From Oidiodendron maius Zn (Eukaryota > Ascomycota > Leotiomycetes > Myxotrichaceae): a stretch of DNA of 64,000 bases. Shown one piece after another: positions 33,959 through 45,294 of the stretch (positions are counted from its first letter, which is position 1; every line of letters starts with the position of its first letter). The DNA is taken from positions 2,914,001-2,978,000 of the forward strand of contig KN832870.1 in the NCBI GenBank assembly GCA_000827325.1, written 5' to 3'. Under the pieces are notes generated by a model, which had not been told where the DNA came from, searched no databases, and saw nothing but the letters and a program-made list of their open reading frames with translations. A program made the position numbers and the translations under genes.

Positions 33959-34351
33959 GATTTCACCCTGGCGATTTTCGGTTCAGCAATGAAGAGACGC
34001 GATGAGGGGACAAGGCGCGATTTTAGGTCGCGTTTTGTTAGTAAGCGAGGCTGAGCGGTGTGGAACGATCTGGAGTCAGTAAATTCGAACCCTTAAGAAG
34101 TAACAAGATCTACATGCAAAGGAGAAGAGTAGTCTCGGTTATTAGATTGCTGTGGCTAAAATGTTGATGGGTTGTCAAAGTAGGTTCGAAGTGTGGAGAA
34201 CACCTTGTCTGGACTGTCAGCCTTGTGAGGGGTAGCTATTGCATGTGGGAGAATTGCACCAGAAGACGTAAAGATTCATTTAAGATACTAATGATATTCT
34301 CCTTTGATCGTCTCATACTCATAGGAACTTTTTCATTCAAACAATGCCATT
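33959..34351. other. Intergenic, NSE1 promoter
   Basis: About 390 bases between NSE1 and the GFA gene, both on the minus strand. No gene or motif recognised. Confidence 0.5.
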
Positions 34352-35944
34352 TCAAAGGTCTATTTCTTCAATCTTTTCGCTCAACAAGACCTCATAAGGT
34401 TTCCCCGCCGCCCTGCCATCGTAATACTGATACTTCAGAGTTGACAAGTCAACCCCATTCAGAGAACGTACGTTTATGGGTGTTTCATTATCACCCTCTC
34501 CAACCTGTCTGATCAAGACCGAACTCCCACATAAGCTACAAAAGCAGTGCATGGACGCGACGAAGAAGTACTCGGTCAGATTTTCCCCTCCATGGACCTG
34601 CACAGTACTGGAAAGGGGGTAGATGAAAAGATCGCCGTTCTGGAATTTCTGTCAGGAATAACGGGTAAATAGAGAGCAGTGGGACGTACACGTGAGCATA
34701 AGCTGCAGTTACAGCTCATGATTTCAAACTCTTCCAGTGGCTTGCTCTTCAGTCGATACGAGACGGCGCCGCAATGGCAATTTCCATTGTAAATTTTCAG
34801 CCCCTCTTCTACCTCGCCTTCCCATTCAGGGATCGAAGGGGGCTCATATTTGGATCCGAGTAGCGTTGCGCCGTCAAAGTCCTTCTTCGAAATAGACTCT
34901 ACTTCAACGTCCTTGAGCATGCGAGCCTGTAACCAGTTAGTGCTTCTCCCGAACGGTAAATCTCCGAGAGGATACATTAACACTGAATCGTACGCCTTGT
35001 GGCGGTGCATCTTTCCTCCCGTACACATAGGATCCACAAGAAGAGCAGAACTAATTCGGCTAAAGTTAGCTCCGAATCGTAGTTGGCATCGTGCTGATAG
35101 TTACCTTATGCTCAACCTCCTGCTTTCCAAATTTATAGATTTTCAAAGCTTCTTCTCCATGGTCAACAGAGAAATTCTGTACTACCAGTGCCAGATGACC
35201 TTCCTGCGCCAACATCAGCTTATCTTCCAGTTAGGGGCATGGTCACATACGCGAGTGCAATGACTGCAGCTACATCGATATACGTCCTTCAATTCTGGTA
35301 TCTTCAATCTGAATTTTACAGCCCCGCAATGGCAGTTACCAGAATATTCCCTTAATTTCTCTGTGTTGGGCTTTTCTTCAGTTGGGGGAGGTGCTGGAGG
35401 GTTGGATTTTGAAGCACCATCGGTACTACCGAAGCTCTTGACTTCTAGCGCGCTTAGGTCTATTGCTTCTAGCATCCTGGCCTTTCTAATAGTTAATAAT
35501 GTCATATCGAAGCACTTTGCGGAGATACGCACATTGATTCTGAGCGATTGTCCAGGAGGAGCTTCTCGTCTGCGTGCCAACACCGACGAGCCACATTCCG
35601 GACAGAACTTGGCACAACGAGTTAGTCGGGTTTATGACAACCTCTTGGGTGGCTCACGAGATGCCTCGTTCCTCTCATGGCAAACTCGTACGCGTGCAGG
35701 GCCTTCTCGGTGCCGGACTTTATGACGAAGCTCTTTTCAGGGACGGGAAAGATCCACAGATAGCCATTCTACACCGGGCTGTTTCAGTCCCGGGAGCTTT
35801 GAGTATTGGCTATCCACTTACCCGGGAGCAGATACTGCAGTTACAAGTCCAGACGGTGGTCAATTTGGGGATGTCGACGCGGAACTGAAAAAGTCCACAA
35901 TGACAACTTCCGTCATATGCTTTGAGCTCAGTGTTGTCCTCCAT
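34352..35944 (-). CDS. Triple GFA/CENP-V domain zinc protein
   Basis: The GFA fold (glutathione-dependent formaldehyde-activating type, also in CENP-V) binds zinc through cysteines. Three copies can be traced. Copy 1 starts at 35944 with MEDNTELKAYDGSCHCG, then WTCNCSICSR and FCPECGSSVL. Copy 2 has YSGNCHCGAVKFRL and YRCSCSHCTR, but the later C-x-x-C is replaced (RFGANFSR). Copy 3 has YNGNCHCGAVSYRL, MSCNCSLCSR and HCFCSLCGSSVL, and ends EEIDL. About five introns are needed, for example GT-AG ones after each C-S-R. Most family members carry one or two domains, so three is unusual. The catalysed reaction is unknown; not every GFA protein acts on glutathione adducts. Confidence 0.82.
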
Positions 35945-37125
35945 TCTGTAGAGAATTTTGAGTCGAAGACTAATTGGGAAACACTGGTCTTCCCAGGCTC
36001 AAATATATGCTCCTACAATAACACGACGTCGATGTGAGTCCGAGAAAGTGTTGGGCGGGAGGTGTGGCTGTAGTTGCCCTACCAAACGCTGGTCGCTACG
36101 GGCCGCCGCGACAGGTACTGAGGACCTTTTATTTTGTGGGTACGCACGCGGGGTGTGCTCTAAGTTACTGCCAGCGCCGAGAACTTATATAGCCAAAGAA
36201 GGGGCGATACGTCTGTCCGGTCTTACTGGCCCCTCAACATCACGGAGTGCATCTACATTACCTTCCGAGCTCCGAAGAATTGCTGTGCACAGCATCGATA
36301 GGTCGTCTGTCTGGCGGATTCGACACCCACCTACCTAGTTGAGGCGGCTGGATTGGGATTTGCACCAACACCCAACACTGTATCGAGGTATCCGCAACTA
36401 TTAAAATACTAATATTACCCGATCCCTTTACTGTAGCTGTCAGGAGTCAGTTAGACTTCCCAGCAGGGCATCTTGGCAGCTGGACAAATCCGACATTGAT
36501 TGGGACCTTATCTTTTCACGTGACTTGACCGTGAAAAACCCGGCGAGTAGATGAAAGATGGACTACGCCAAATTCTGCCTGGCTAACACAGTCCGTTAGC
36601 TGAAACTGGTGGACTAAAGACGACGTATTAGGTGTTTATGTGAAGTTCAGCAAGTGTTAACCCGCCCCCATGACCATCAGCTTCAGACACGCGCCTGGAA
36701 CGCCACTATCCCACAACGTCATGTTGCCGCGAAACATCGGATGGCCGCAAGCAGAATGGATCAGCCCCGAGACAAGACGGCAGCGTGGGATGGAGGACCC
36801 GACAACCAGTGATGGCAGCGTGATAGAGGCACATGTGTCGCTGTCGCATCTGCTGACCTTCCGGCTGGATGGCGCGCACGGGGGGCTGCGATGGGGATGT
36901 CGCGGGGATGCCGTGCTTTGATCGTTGTAAGTCAAGGATGAATTTCAGGCCGCCACAACCAGAGAATGGGCAGGACAAGAAGCTGCAGCTCGAGCTCTAC
37001 TCTGCAGGAGACAGCAACGGGCGAGCTCCACCGGAGTCCGAAACACGATCCCACCCCGATAACGGTACTGAAGTAGAGTAGAGTGCTGTGCGGTACAGTA
37101 CATACAGTCCTGGGCAAGACGCGCT

Positions 37126-37144
37126 GCTTATCAGCTCGATAAGC
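37126..37144. promoter_or_regulatory. Inverted pair of GATA sites
   Basis: GCTTATC and GATAAGC face each other across five bases, a perfect 7-base inverted repeat made of two GATA cores. Fungal GATA factors for nitrogen, iron or light control bind paired sites of this kind. The target gene is unknown; the nearest start on the right is at 38413. Confidence 0.45.
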
Positions 37145-37442
37145 GTTCTAAAATTAGGCCCAACATCGTCATATCCCGTGCTTTAATATGATCCTGAGCT
37201 GAAGGAGCTGCGGTGTCTCACTGGCAGGCAGCACGGCCTTTCGCATAACAGTCCAAGGACCGGAATTGTAAGAGCTCGGTATCGCTGTTGTTCTGGATCG
37301 AGGGGAGCTCATGCAAGGCACCTGTTTGCAGCTGATTTGAGGAAGGGCGGGAGAAAGGGGGTGGAGGGGAGTCGAAGCCCAAGCTCTTATCGGCGTGCAG
37401 CATGCTTCCATCTGCGATTGCTCTAACCCGGCCTCTCCTTCC

Positions 37443-37462
37443 TACGTACAGTACAGTACGTA
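37443..37462. repeat. TACGTAC/GTACGTA inverted repeat
   Basis: A perfect 7-base inverted repeat spaced by AGTACA lies in the same intergenic region. It could be a binding site for a dimeric factor. No known fungal site was recognised. Confidence 0.4.
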
Positions 37463-38412
37463 TGTTATGTGTCCGCTCCTTGTTTCATTGCGTGGGGAAG
37501 TCGCCAACCTGACGCCGCCCATCGACTCAGCAGGGCGGTTATACGCAACCAGGCCATCCGGCATCCGCAGTGGGCAGCAACACACAAGGACCCGCCATCC
37601 CCCGTGTGCAGCGCGACTGGCTGTGATGGGATCTTCTGTGGTGGCCGAGCTGCCCAGATGAAGGGAGTGTCTGCTCCGCTTTCATCATCCCGCCCAAGCC
37701 CGAGCGAGAGCCACCCAGATGTGTAATACCCCTGATAGGCGGCGTAGTGTATGACATGTTTTCCGGATCACTTGCGCCTTGTTGCTTTCTGTTAAGAAAC
37801 GCGTCCCTCCCAGCTCTCCTCCTCCCTCTCTTCCTGCTTATCAGCCATCGCCCATAACCATAAAAACGAACCCAAGGACTCTTTTCCCTTTCTATCGTGC
37901 CTCGAACCATTGCTACCCTTATCGCTCGTCTTTATCGCTCTCCACAGGCGCGTTCATTGCCACAGCCTCTCGTTCGCTCCTTATCAGCCTCCCGCTCAGC
38001 CTCGCCTGGTGTTGTGCACCCGGTCACTCGCTGCTCTTCTCCAGCAGCCCAGAATTCGTTCTTTTCTCATAGGTTGTATCACTACTTTATTGTGTGTGGT
38101 GCCTCCTTTTCTCCGTCTTGACGCCGTCGATTAACCTTGTTGGCTATCTTTGCTTCTGAAACGGTGCTCTCCGGGGCCTTATCTACCCGCTGCTCTCGAT
38201 ATCTAGACTTCCCTACGAATCTCCACGATATTGAAAGACACAGGAACCTTTGATCGATTAAGCTCTCTTTTACCTCCCGTAGACTGAGAACAAAGACCAT
38301 CTATCATTCATAATTCCGGATTTGATCCAAAAACTGGGTCCTCTCATTCCTCCAACTCGGTTGTCACTAGTATTTCGACGACTCACGAGATATAAACAGA
38401 ATACATTGACAA

Positions 38413-39201
38413 ATGTCGTCTGTGTCTCTCACTTCTCCCCCCTCCCCAGCCATGCACCGCGATATTCGAGGCGAGTCGCAGCCTCTCAAGCGCAGTAAAG
38501 ACCACAGTTCGAAATGGATTGAAGGGCGACGTCCTCTTGCAGGAGTGCGATACGTCCCGCCTAACTCTAGTGCGTCTGGTTATACTGCGAAATGGACCGA
38601 GGACACGCAATCTGTGGACGTGAAAATGCGTCCAAGAAAGCAGTGGAGTCAGATGTAGGTACCGCAGTTCCCAATCGGAATATCACTAGCTAACAATACG
38701 CGCAGAAACCCGTACTACAAAACTCACGCAAACAAAACCCCAAGAGAGTCTATGACCACCAAAACTTGGGAAAATGGCATGGCAGCTAATCGTGTCTCGC
38801 GAAAGCTGGAGGCACAGATCGAAGCCAAGTCTAATTCTGATATTTCTCGCTCGCTGCTCGAGCTTGTGCCCCATCATGTCCCAAACGCCTCGTCCGGCAT
38901 CCAAACTGCTGTCTTCGCATCCAGCGATGAGGGAGTATCATATCCCTTTGAATATATCGAAGCAAGCCCTTCTAAGAAAGGTCGAGCTGTTGGCTTTGGA
39001 GGATTGATTGAGAAGGCGGAGGAGAAGTTCCTGGATAAGCAAACAGAGCAAATGGTCAAAGAAGACTATGAAGTTCTTGACACCGAAGGCGAGAGTATCG
39101 TACTCAAGGCTGATAAGAAGCGCAAGGGAAGTCCGAAACAAATGGCTGCTAAGACTGAGATGAAGCTCGTGGAAGAAGATGATGGGTTTGAGCTTATCTA
39201 A
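38413..39201 (+). CDS. Uncharacterised protein, two exons
   Basis: I do not recognise the family. Two exons (38413-38654 and 38706-39201) join at INPYYKTH and give 245 residues with no signal peptide or membrane segment. The first part is rich in Ser, Pro and Lys and contains WIEGRRPLAGVRYVPP, and a Trp-containing stretch, YTAKWTED. The second part has a helical segment, LEAQIEAKSNSDISRSLLELVPHH, and a charged end, LVEEDDGFELI. The intron has clean GTAGGT and CGCAG borders, and the frame is well kept, which supports a real gene. A long pyrimidine-rich leader precedes it. Probably cytosolic or nuclear. Confidence 0.7.
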
Positions 39202-40501
39202 GCAACCTCTCAAATGGACAGAAATGCCCATTACGGCACCAGCTATTTGAATGAGTGAGGGGCGTTTAGACATGATATTACGTTATCTACTTCTCGTTTG
39301 GCGTATTTGAGTCGGGTTAGGGCGTCATACATAGCCTACCCGGGCACGGGAAGGATGGCTATAGACTTGGGTTGACGATTTCGGTGTTTGGGTTGGGCTG
39401 CATAGAATAGCTTACCCCCAGGGGAAGGATAGCTTGATGCATACGTTTGTTTTGCTTTGTTTCGGTTGGTCTAGCTTGGTTATTTCAACTGCCCAGGTGT
39501 TGGCACCCTTGCATTCTTTGCGATTCTTGCCAATACCTCCTTACATATGCCTTGACATTGATTCGCTGCGAGCCTTCATCAGCATGGCAGATACTCAATT
39601 CGATTCTATTCTATCAACACCATTAACATGGTCTTGTATTGAATTAAGTATTACGTGTGCTAAGTGCTTGTCGTTCTCAACCATGCTTGTTATTCGCTGA
39701 GAAATAAAACGCTATCTCGTGCAATCTTCTGCTCTGAGTCTGCTGAGGACTTCAAATCCCGTATACAAGTTGTTTGTACACCAGATGCTCACAATCCCCA
39801 ACCGGAACCCAGACAGACCCCAACTAGGAGATCTCGCGGAAATTGCTTGTTCCGGGAAATAAAATAACTGCTTGGCTCTCTCTTCACAACCACGCAAATG
39901 TAAGCTCGCTGAATGCAGAGAATAAGTTGCTGAATTCCCCGTTGCGGCCGAGTTATAGTCGTGCACAGCAACACCAAAGGACTAGAAAGGACTGGCCTTA
40001 ATTCTTTACCATAGTTTTGAAGTGTACTTAAACTGCTCGTATGTTGACGGCATGGCATGTCTCTGCTAGAAAGAAAGAAAGAAACTAGTTGAAAGTATCT
40101 CTGGCTTTCGCTCAAAACCCCTTTAGATATCAATCGATGTAAATGGAAACAAGTAATGTATATTGAATTTCGGCCCGAGTACATAAAGAAGGAAGCCGCA
40201 TTTCGCCATTCGAGGCATCAAGCTGGTTGCGGCCTCCTCCTTTGTCTAGCCGCAATACCAATCCGGGCGGTTTTTTCCTGTTCCAAGGCTGGCATAATAT
40301 TCAAAATAGACAGCCACCGGCCAAAATCTGAGCAATATGTCAAACTAAAATAGCCTCATAATTTTGACAACCGTCCTAGGCTACTAAAACTTGTTTTTAG
40401 CACTTACCAAAATCTGTGCAAATTTTCGATCTTACCGTGAGAAGCCTGTCGGTATTACTTCTGCAAAATCAAATTATCAGTTTCATAATACTGAATCCGG
40501 C
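39202..40501. other. Intergenic region
   Basis: About 1.3 kb with 3' flank and AT-rich sequence, including a short AAAG run near 40070. No gene found. Confidence 0.5.
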
Positions 40502-41185
40502 ATGGATAATAGATGTAAGAGACCACCAAGCCCAGAGGGTTCACCCGAGACGTCCAGCTTCTCAGATGATCTTACAGACGCAGAGGGCCAAGCAAATATC
40601 GATTTAAATCAGTTAAGTGAAACGGAAATTAAAGGATTATGCAAGGTTGAAGGCATAGAGGACACTGGGAATCGAGAGCAAAATATTGAGCTTTTAAGAC
40701 TAAAAGCTAAAGAAGAAATGGCGCACCAGACGTTCATACCACACACAAGAGATGAGAGTGAAGAAGAGGAATCTGCATATGGAGGGGAGCTTGTAAACGT
40801 CTTTGTAGCCGTCAACGGGAGTGGACCAAAACCCATTATTTCAGACTCCAATTCCAGCGAGGATTCGCCAAGGCATGCGTTACCACTGTCTCCTGAAGTC
40901 CACAGTTCGGAACCCATCATCGACTGGCTCTCACCCAAAGCATCAGCAGCTGCAATTAGAAGAGAATGCGCATCTAGAATCCCGAGAATTCAAATTCCCG
41001 CGCGTATGCTTGCCAAGGAAGTTAAAGATATATACGGTCCAATGCTCATGGAGCTACAAAAACAAAGGTGGCTTGCAAAACGAGATCTTGGAGACGAGGG
41101 ATCAGAAATAGAAGAGAATTCGGGGGACGAGGAAGCAGAGATGGAGACGGACGAAGAGTATGTAGAAATGGAGATAGACGAATAG
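40502..41185 (+). CDS. Acidic SAP-like protein of unknown role
   Basis: One exon of 227 residues from the ATG at 40502. Near residues 40-75, ETEIKGLCKVEGIEDTGNRE is close in pattern to a SAP motif (L-x-x-L-C-x-x-x-G-I-x-x-G-N-K), which binds DNA in other proteins, but the match is weak. A Ser-rich acidic middle part follows, then a helix with IPARMLAKEVKDIYGPMLMEL. The C-terminus is strongly acidic (NSGDEEAEMETDEEYVEM). After the TAG stop the same frame goes on with another acidic stretch of about 30 codons to a TAA at about 41261. The gene may be lineage-specific, so confidence is moderate. Confidence 0.5.
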   Translation: MDNRCKRPPSPEGSPETSSFSDDLTDAEGQANIDLNQLSETEIKGLCKVEGIEDTGNREQNIELLRLKAKEEMAHQTFIPHTRDESEEEESAYGGELVNVFVAVNGSGPKPIISDSNSSEDSPRHALPLSPEVHSSEPIIDWLSPKASAAAIRRECASRIPRIQIPARMLAKEVKDIYGPMLMELQKQRWLAKRDLGDEGSEIEENSGDEEAEMETDEEYVEMEIDE

Positions 41186-41933
41186 TACAAGGAGACATGG
41201 GAAGATGAGGAGGATTTAGAGATGGAGGAAGATGAAGGGGTAGGGGAAGGGGAAGACAAGTAATTCTAATGAACAAGGAAGGAATGCTTCGGTTGAGAAT
41301 CCGCTCTGTTGCTGTCGTGGAAGAAAAGATGTAAGTTGATTGAGATTGGCAGGGCGGATAGATATGGAAGCGAAAAAAAATTACACATTAACAGTACAAG
41401 AGAGGATTTCCTTATGGGTAGTTAGATTACGATAGAGTAATCTCAAGTAGAGGCTTGGAAGAAGCAAACAGACAGCAGGTGATTTACCGCACGAAGATCC
41501 CTGTGGTTATGTATTTGCCCTCTTCGATGTAGAGCACAAGATAAGTTCTATGGTCTAATTAATAAATGCACTTGCAACGCCATGAAAATGGATCCGAATG
41601 GTTGTTGAGGGTGAATGCTGAAACAGAGCACTGGAATGCCAGACTTAAAGACTTAAAGTTCGTGGGCACGTTGTTTCGCGCATACAATCGCGATCTCCCC
41701 ACCAGTTAAGTGCCTCGGCACATCAGTGAGGGCTGGTCTCACCGGCCACACAACAACAAAGCCTGACGCGCCAATACTCAGAGACGAACCAACTGAAGTC
41801 AAGAATGATGAAATTTGAAAGACGGAGTGCAATGGGCAGATCGTCATGTATACTTGCACTGCAGTATTGAGACCGACGATATAAGAGAGTCAGCTGAATT
41901 CACCAAGCGGTTATTCTCTTCTAATACTTCGCC
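41186..41933. other. Intergenic region before P450
   Basis: About 750 bases. It starts with the acidic continuation of the preceding frame and ends with the P450 promoter. No other gene. Confidence 0.5.
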
Positions 41934-43434
41934 ATGGCTCTTATTGATCTTTTGATACAAAGCCCCCTGGCTACATTCTTCATCTTCGCAACTGTTATCA
42001 TTTTGTCCCTCTGCGCGTATCGCGTAACCCGCCATCCCTTGGCGCATATTCCGGGTCCTTTGATACCCAAGATTACCTCTCTCTGGCTATATTACCACGC
42101 CTATGTTGGCGACGAGGCCACTGTGATCCACAAACTTCATGCGAGATACGGGCCCCTCGTCCGCGTCTCCCCAAATGAGATTGACATCAGCGATGCAGAT
42201 GCCATCGGGCCCATCTATATTTCTAAAGGAGGGTTCCCCAAAGCCCCGTGTTATTCAAACTTCGATATAGAAGGCCACTCTACTATATTTTCGACTCTGG
42301 AAGCAGAGCATAGAGCCCCGCGGGCGAGGGCTGTCGTTCCCATGTTCTCAACTAAGAATATCAGAGACAGCGAGACGCCTTTGTATGGATGTGTGGATAG
42401 GATGGTAGAGAGGATGCAGCAGGAAGCTAAGAGCGGGAAATCGGTGAATGTGTTGAACTTGACGAGAAGTTTGGCTCTTGATGCCGTCGCAACACATCTC
42501 TTCCAGGAGAACTATAATGGAACGGCAGAGAAGGGAACTCGATTATCGGCCTCTGCGTTCGTGGATTCTTTTGTGGCCGTGGGTCGGTTCTTTTACCTCA
42601 CTAGTACTCTCTTTGCGTTTATGGAGTGGGTGAGTGAGAGGCTCACGCAGGACAAGCTAACTGCCACTTCAATGGAGATTGTGGAGAAGTTTGTTGATAA
42701 GCTAGTAAGTAATACGGAGAGAGACGCGCAGAATTATCCGGGTAGGCTCCTGGCGCTAGGTCTTGAAATGTCTGAAGTCAAGTCCCAGTGCAAAGATTTA
42801 ATGTTTGCGGGCACCGACTCAACTGGCATGAACTTGGCCATAATATGCAGGGAGTTAACATTGAGCCCTGAAAAGTACGTGCTCATTCTGAAAACTAGAA
42901 GACTTTACTGATCGTTAACTTAGATATGAGATTCTCCGCACAGAGGTATTATCTAATTCAAGAGCAAGTGCAAGGAAGGAGGATATCCAGTCGCTCCCCT
43001 ATCTTTCTGCAGTTGTAAAGGAAGGGCTGCGAATCAGTATGGCAAACCCCACCCGATTACCGCGAGTCGTTCCCCAAGAAGGATGGGCATTTAAATCGAC
43101 TCATATCCCCGCTGGGTCTATTGTAGGATGCTCAGCGTTTGAGCTTCACTACAATCCTACTGCATTCCCCAATCCCTTTGAATTCAAACCGGAGAGGTGG
43201 CTAGATGGCAATGTCACAGAAGACGCCAACAAGCACTTTTTCCCTTTCGGTGCCGGCTCCAGGGCATGCATCGCACGCAACTTAGCGACAACAGAGCTCT
43301 ATATGGCTACGGAGCAATTGGCAGTGAAAGATGTCCTCCGCGGTGCAGAGTTGTGCCAGGATAAAGTCGAGATTTATGAATGGTTCAATTCGAGTGTCAA
43401 GGGCCATAAAATTGAACTCGTTTGGAAAATCTAG
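41934..43434 (+). CDS. Cytochrome P450 monooxygenase
   Basis: A heme monooxygenase, probably of the microsomal class. Two exons (41934-42874 and 42924-43434) give 483 residues. The N-terminus has a membrane anchor, LATFFIFATVIILSLCAY, and the hinge HIPGPLIPKI. The I-helix motif AGTDST appears near residue 289, the K-helix KEGLR follows, then the PERW motif and the heme loop FPFGAGSRACIARN with the cysteine ligand. The family cannot be assigned. No polyketide, peptide or terpene synthase gene lies within the window, so it is not obviously part of a secondary metabolite cluster. It looks intact. Confidence 0.93.
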
Positions 43435-43851
43435 ACTGGACGCTGCTTCTCCGATATCAAGACACAGCAAGCCATGGGTAGCTGCTTGATAATTGATGAA
43501 TGAGTGCGAAGGATGTTAAAAGACATTAGACTTGTATCAAGCAGGTTACAGTAACGTTGATACCCAGTTTAGAAACATGTTTCAAGGGCTTGCGCTAGAA
43601 ATGATTAATACGAATCCTGGGACATGCACTTGAAGATGCCTATGTATGTATATATATATATATATGCTATTATGTAGGGAGGATCTTTGCGACGAAGCCT
43701 GTACATTGAATGCTATTTCCCAAACAAGCCATCCAAACCATCCCAAACTCCGGATCATACTAACGTCGGAAGCAATATGTGCCTCACTAACCACTCATAT
43801 TCATACAGCCTAGATAACAAACCGGTATCCATTGGCTATTCCTAGCCACGT
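43435..43851. other. Intergenic region with TA microsatellite
   Basis: About 420 bases between convergent genes. A TA repeat sits at about 43649-43665. No gene. Confidence 0.5.
43649..43665. repeat. TA microsatellite
   Basis: About eight TA dinucleotides preceded by TATGTATG, in the convergent 3' flank of the P450 gene. Confidence 0.8.
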
Positions 43852-44950
43852 CTAGTTACCCCACGGAGCAGGGTTGCCCTTCTCCGATTCCTTCGGCTCC
43901 ATCAAAAATTCTAATCGATCCTCAACCGAAACCCATCCTTTCCTCTTCGATAGAATCGCATGTTTGATGCTATCACTCCAGTTCCGCAAAAATGACTCCT
44001 CGTCTTGAACGGCGCATCTCCTCCCTTGCTCACCTCTTGCTACATCTGCGTATGGCCAGACACTCTTGACTACCTCATACTTCCGCGTTCCAGTGAATAC
44101 TTTGGTAACGTTGGAGAAGAAGCGGTTGACCTTGTCCGGGCTCCTGATAACGACGCGAGAATGGGTGACTGGGAAAGTAACAGTGACGCGTCCGCCGTAT
44201 AAGGTGTTGTTTACCAAGGAGAGTAGACGACCCTCGAGATAGGAAGTGTCCCAATTTGTAACGGTGCGTTCTAGCGCAAAGCTAGTGAGGGAGGTTAGCC
44301 CCATCCTGCCAAGATATAATTCCTAAGGAAATAATTCAGGGAACTAACTGCTTAATCGAAGCAGAATCTGCGCAGAACAGCCGTGCCCACTCCTCCAGGC
44401 CACCAGTTACAGAGGGAGCCGTCGTCTGGGAGGTCTCGCCCCGAAATCCTACGTCCCCGGTGCCGATAAGCTTCACGTAGTTCATCCGTCTCTTTACATC
44501 GTCTGTCACAATCAAATTCATGAGGTTGATCTTCACGTCGAAGTCGATAACTTCATAGCCGGCGCTCTTTCCCACGATTCGAATGTGCGGTTTCGGGGGC
44601 ACAGTCGCAAGGGACTGGATTAGGGAGACAAGGGCCGTAGGGTACGTTGAATATCGTGGTTCGTAGGATGTTATAGTGGTAGCATCACTAGACAGGGTGA
44701 AGGTGGCAGGTGTGTAGAGTCTGTATTCGAGGCGTGGGAGGCCGGGGTACTGCAATTGCGATTGAACAGGCTGTGGCTGGGACATAGAAGGGCTTGTCGG
44801 TCCCGAATATGGAGGGGGGGTATTCGGCCGGTCATTGTCCTCGATTTCTTGTGGTTGTTGAGAGGATGATCCGACGTCTGCAGACCGGTTCACTGCGTAG
44901 CTATGTTCGGCGTAGTCTTTGGCCAGAACGGGCTGGCCATTGACGGACAT
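43852..44950 (-). CDS. Uncharacterised fungal protein, two or more exons
   Basis: I cannot name the family. The start is MSVNGQPVLAKDYAEHSYAVN at 44950; a TTG upstream is not used. A Ser/Pro-rich segment with PNTPPPYSGPTSPS is followed by a folded part, LPRLEYRLYTPATFTLSSD, that continues with HIRIVGKSAGYEVIDFDVKINL and MNYVKLIGTGDVGFRG. After an intron near 44290-44345 it goes on with FALERTVTNWDTSYLEGRLL, SRVVIRSPDKVNRFFSNVTKVFTG and a last stretch rich in Trp and Glu. No signal peptide or membrane segment. The long, well-kept frame and typical intron support a real, probably conserved gene of filamentous fungi. Confidence 0.75.
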
Positions 44951-45294
44951 TGTGCCGCCGCGACGAGGCAAGGCGACTGGCAAAGATGCTGCGATTCCAA
45001 AATTTACTAATTGAAGTTCCGCTTATGCTGGAAGTCTTAAAATTGCTCTCGAAAGATTCGGATGTCAAATGCTTGAAATGTTTACTGCAAGCTAGAGCCT
45101 CGGGTGGGGAGGTAAGGCTGAAATATTCGCCTGGTGCCTAGAATGTCGTCGTGGCGATTCGCCCAATGTGACCGCTTGCGGCCAGTTGTGTAGGGGATTC
45201 TGCTACGAAAGGGCAGACAGGGAGTCATCCAGGGGAAAATAGGTTCAGTTGGCACATGGTGCTCTGCCATAGTGCATATAATATTTATCTTAAT
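44951..45294. other. Intergenic region
   Basis: About 340 bases between two minus-strand genes, holding the promoter of the unknown gene and the ENP1 3' flank. Nothing else seen. Confidence 0.5.

Larger units (their letters stand above)
35945..38412. other. Long intergenic region with palindromes
   Basis: About 2.5 kb between two divergent genes. No convincing gene: frames near 36657-37081 overlap on both strands and have no recognisable domain. The last 600 bases are pyrimidine-rich, as in promoters and 5' leaders of active fungal genes. Two inverted repeats are listed separately. Confidence 0.5.

Noticed and set aside
36657-37081. Overlapping frames in the 2.5 kb gap
   Set aside because: Frames exist on both strands over the same bases, with no recognisable motif; GC-rich sequence makes open frames likely by chance.
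41934-44950. Secondary metabolite cluster around the P450
   Set aside because: No synthase, transporter or cluster regulator is adjacent; neighbours are unknown proteins and ENP1.
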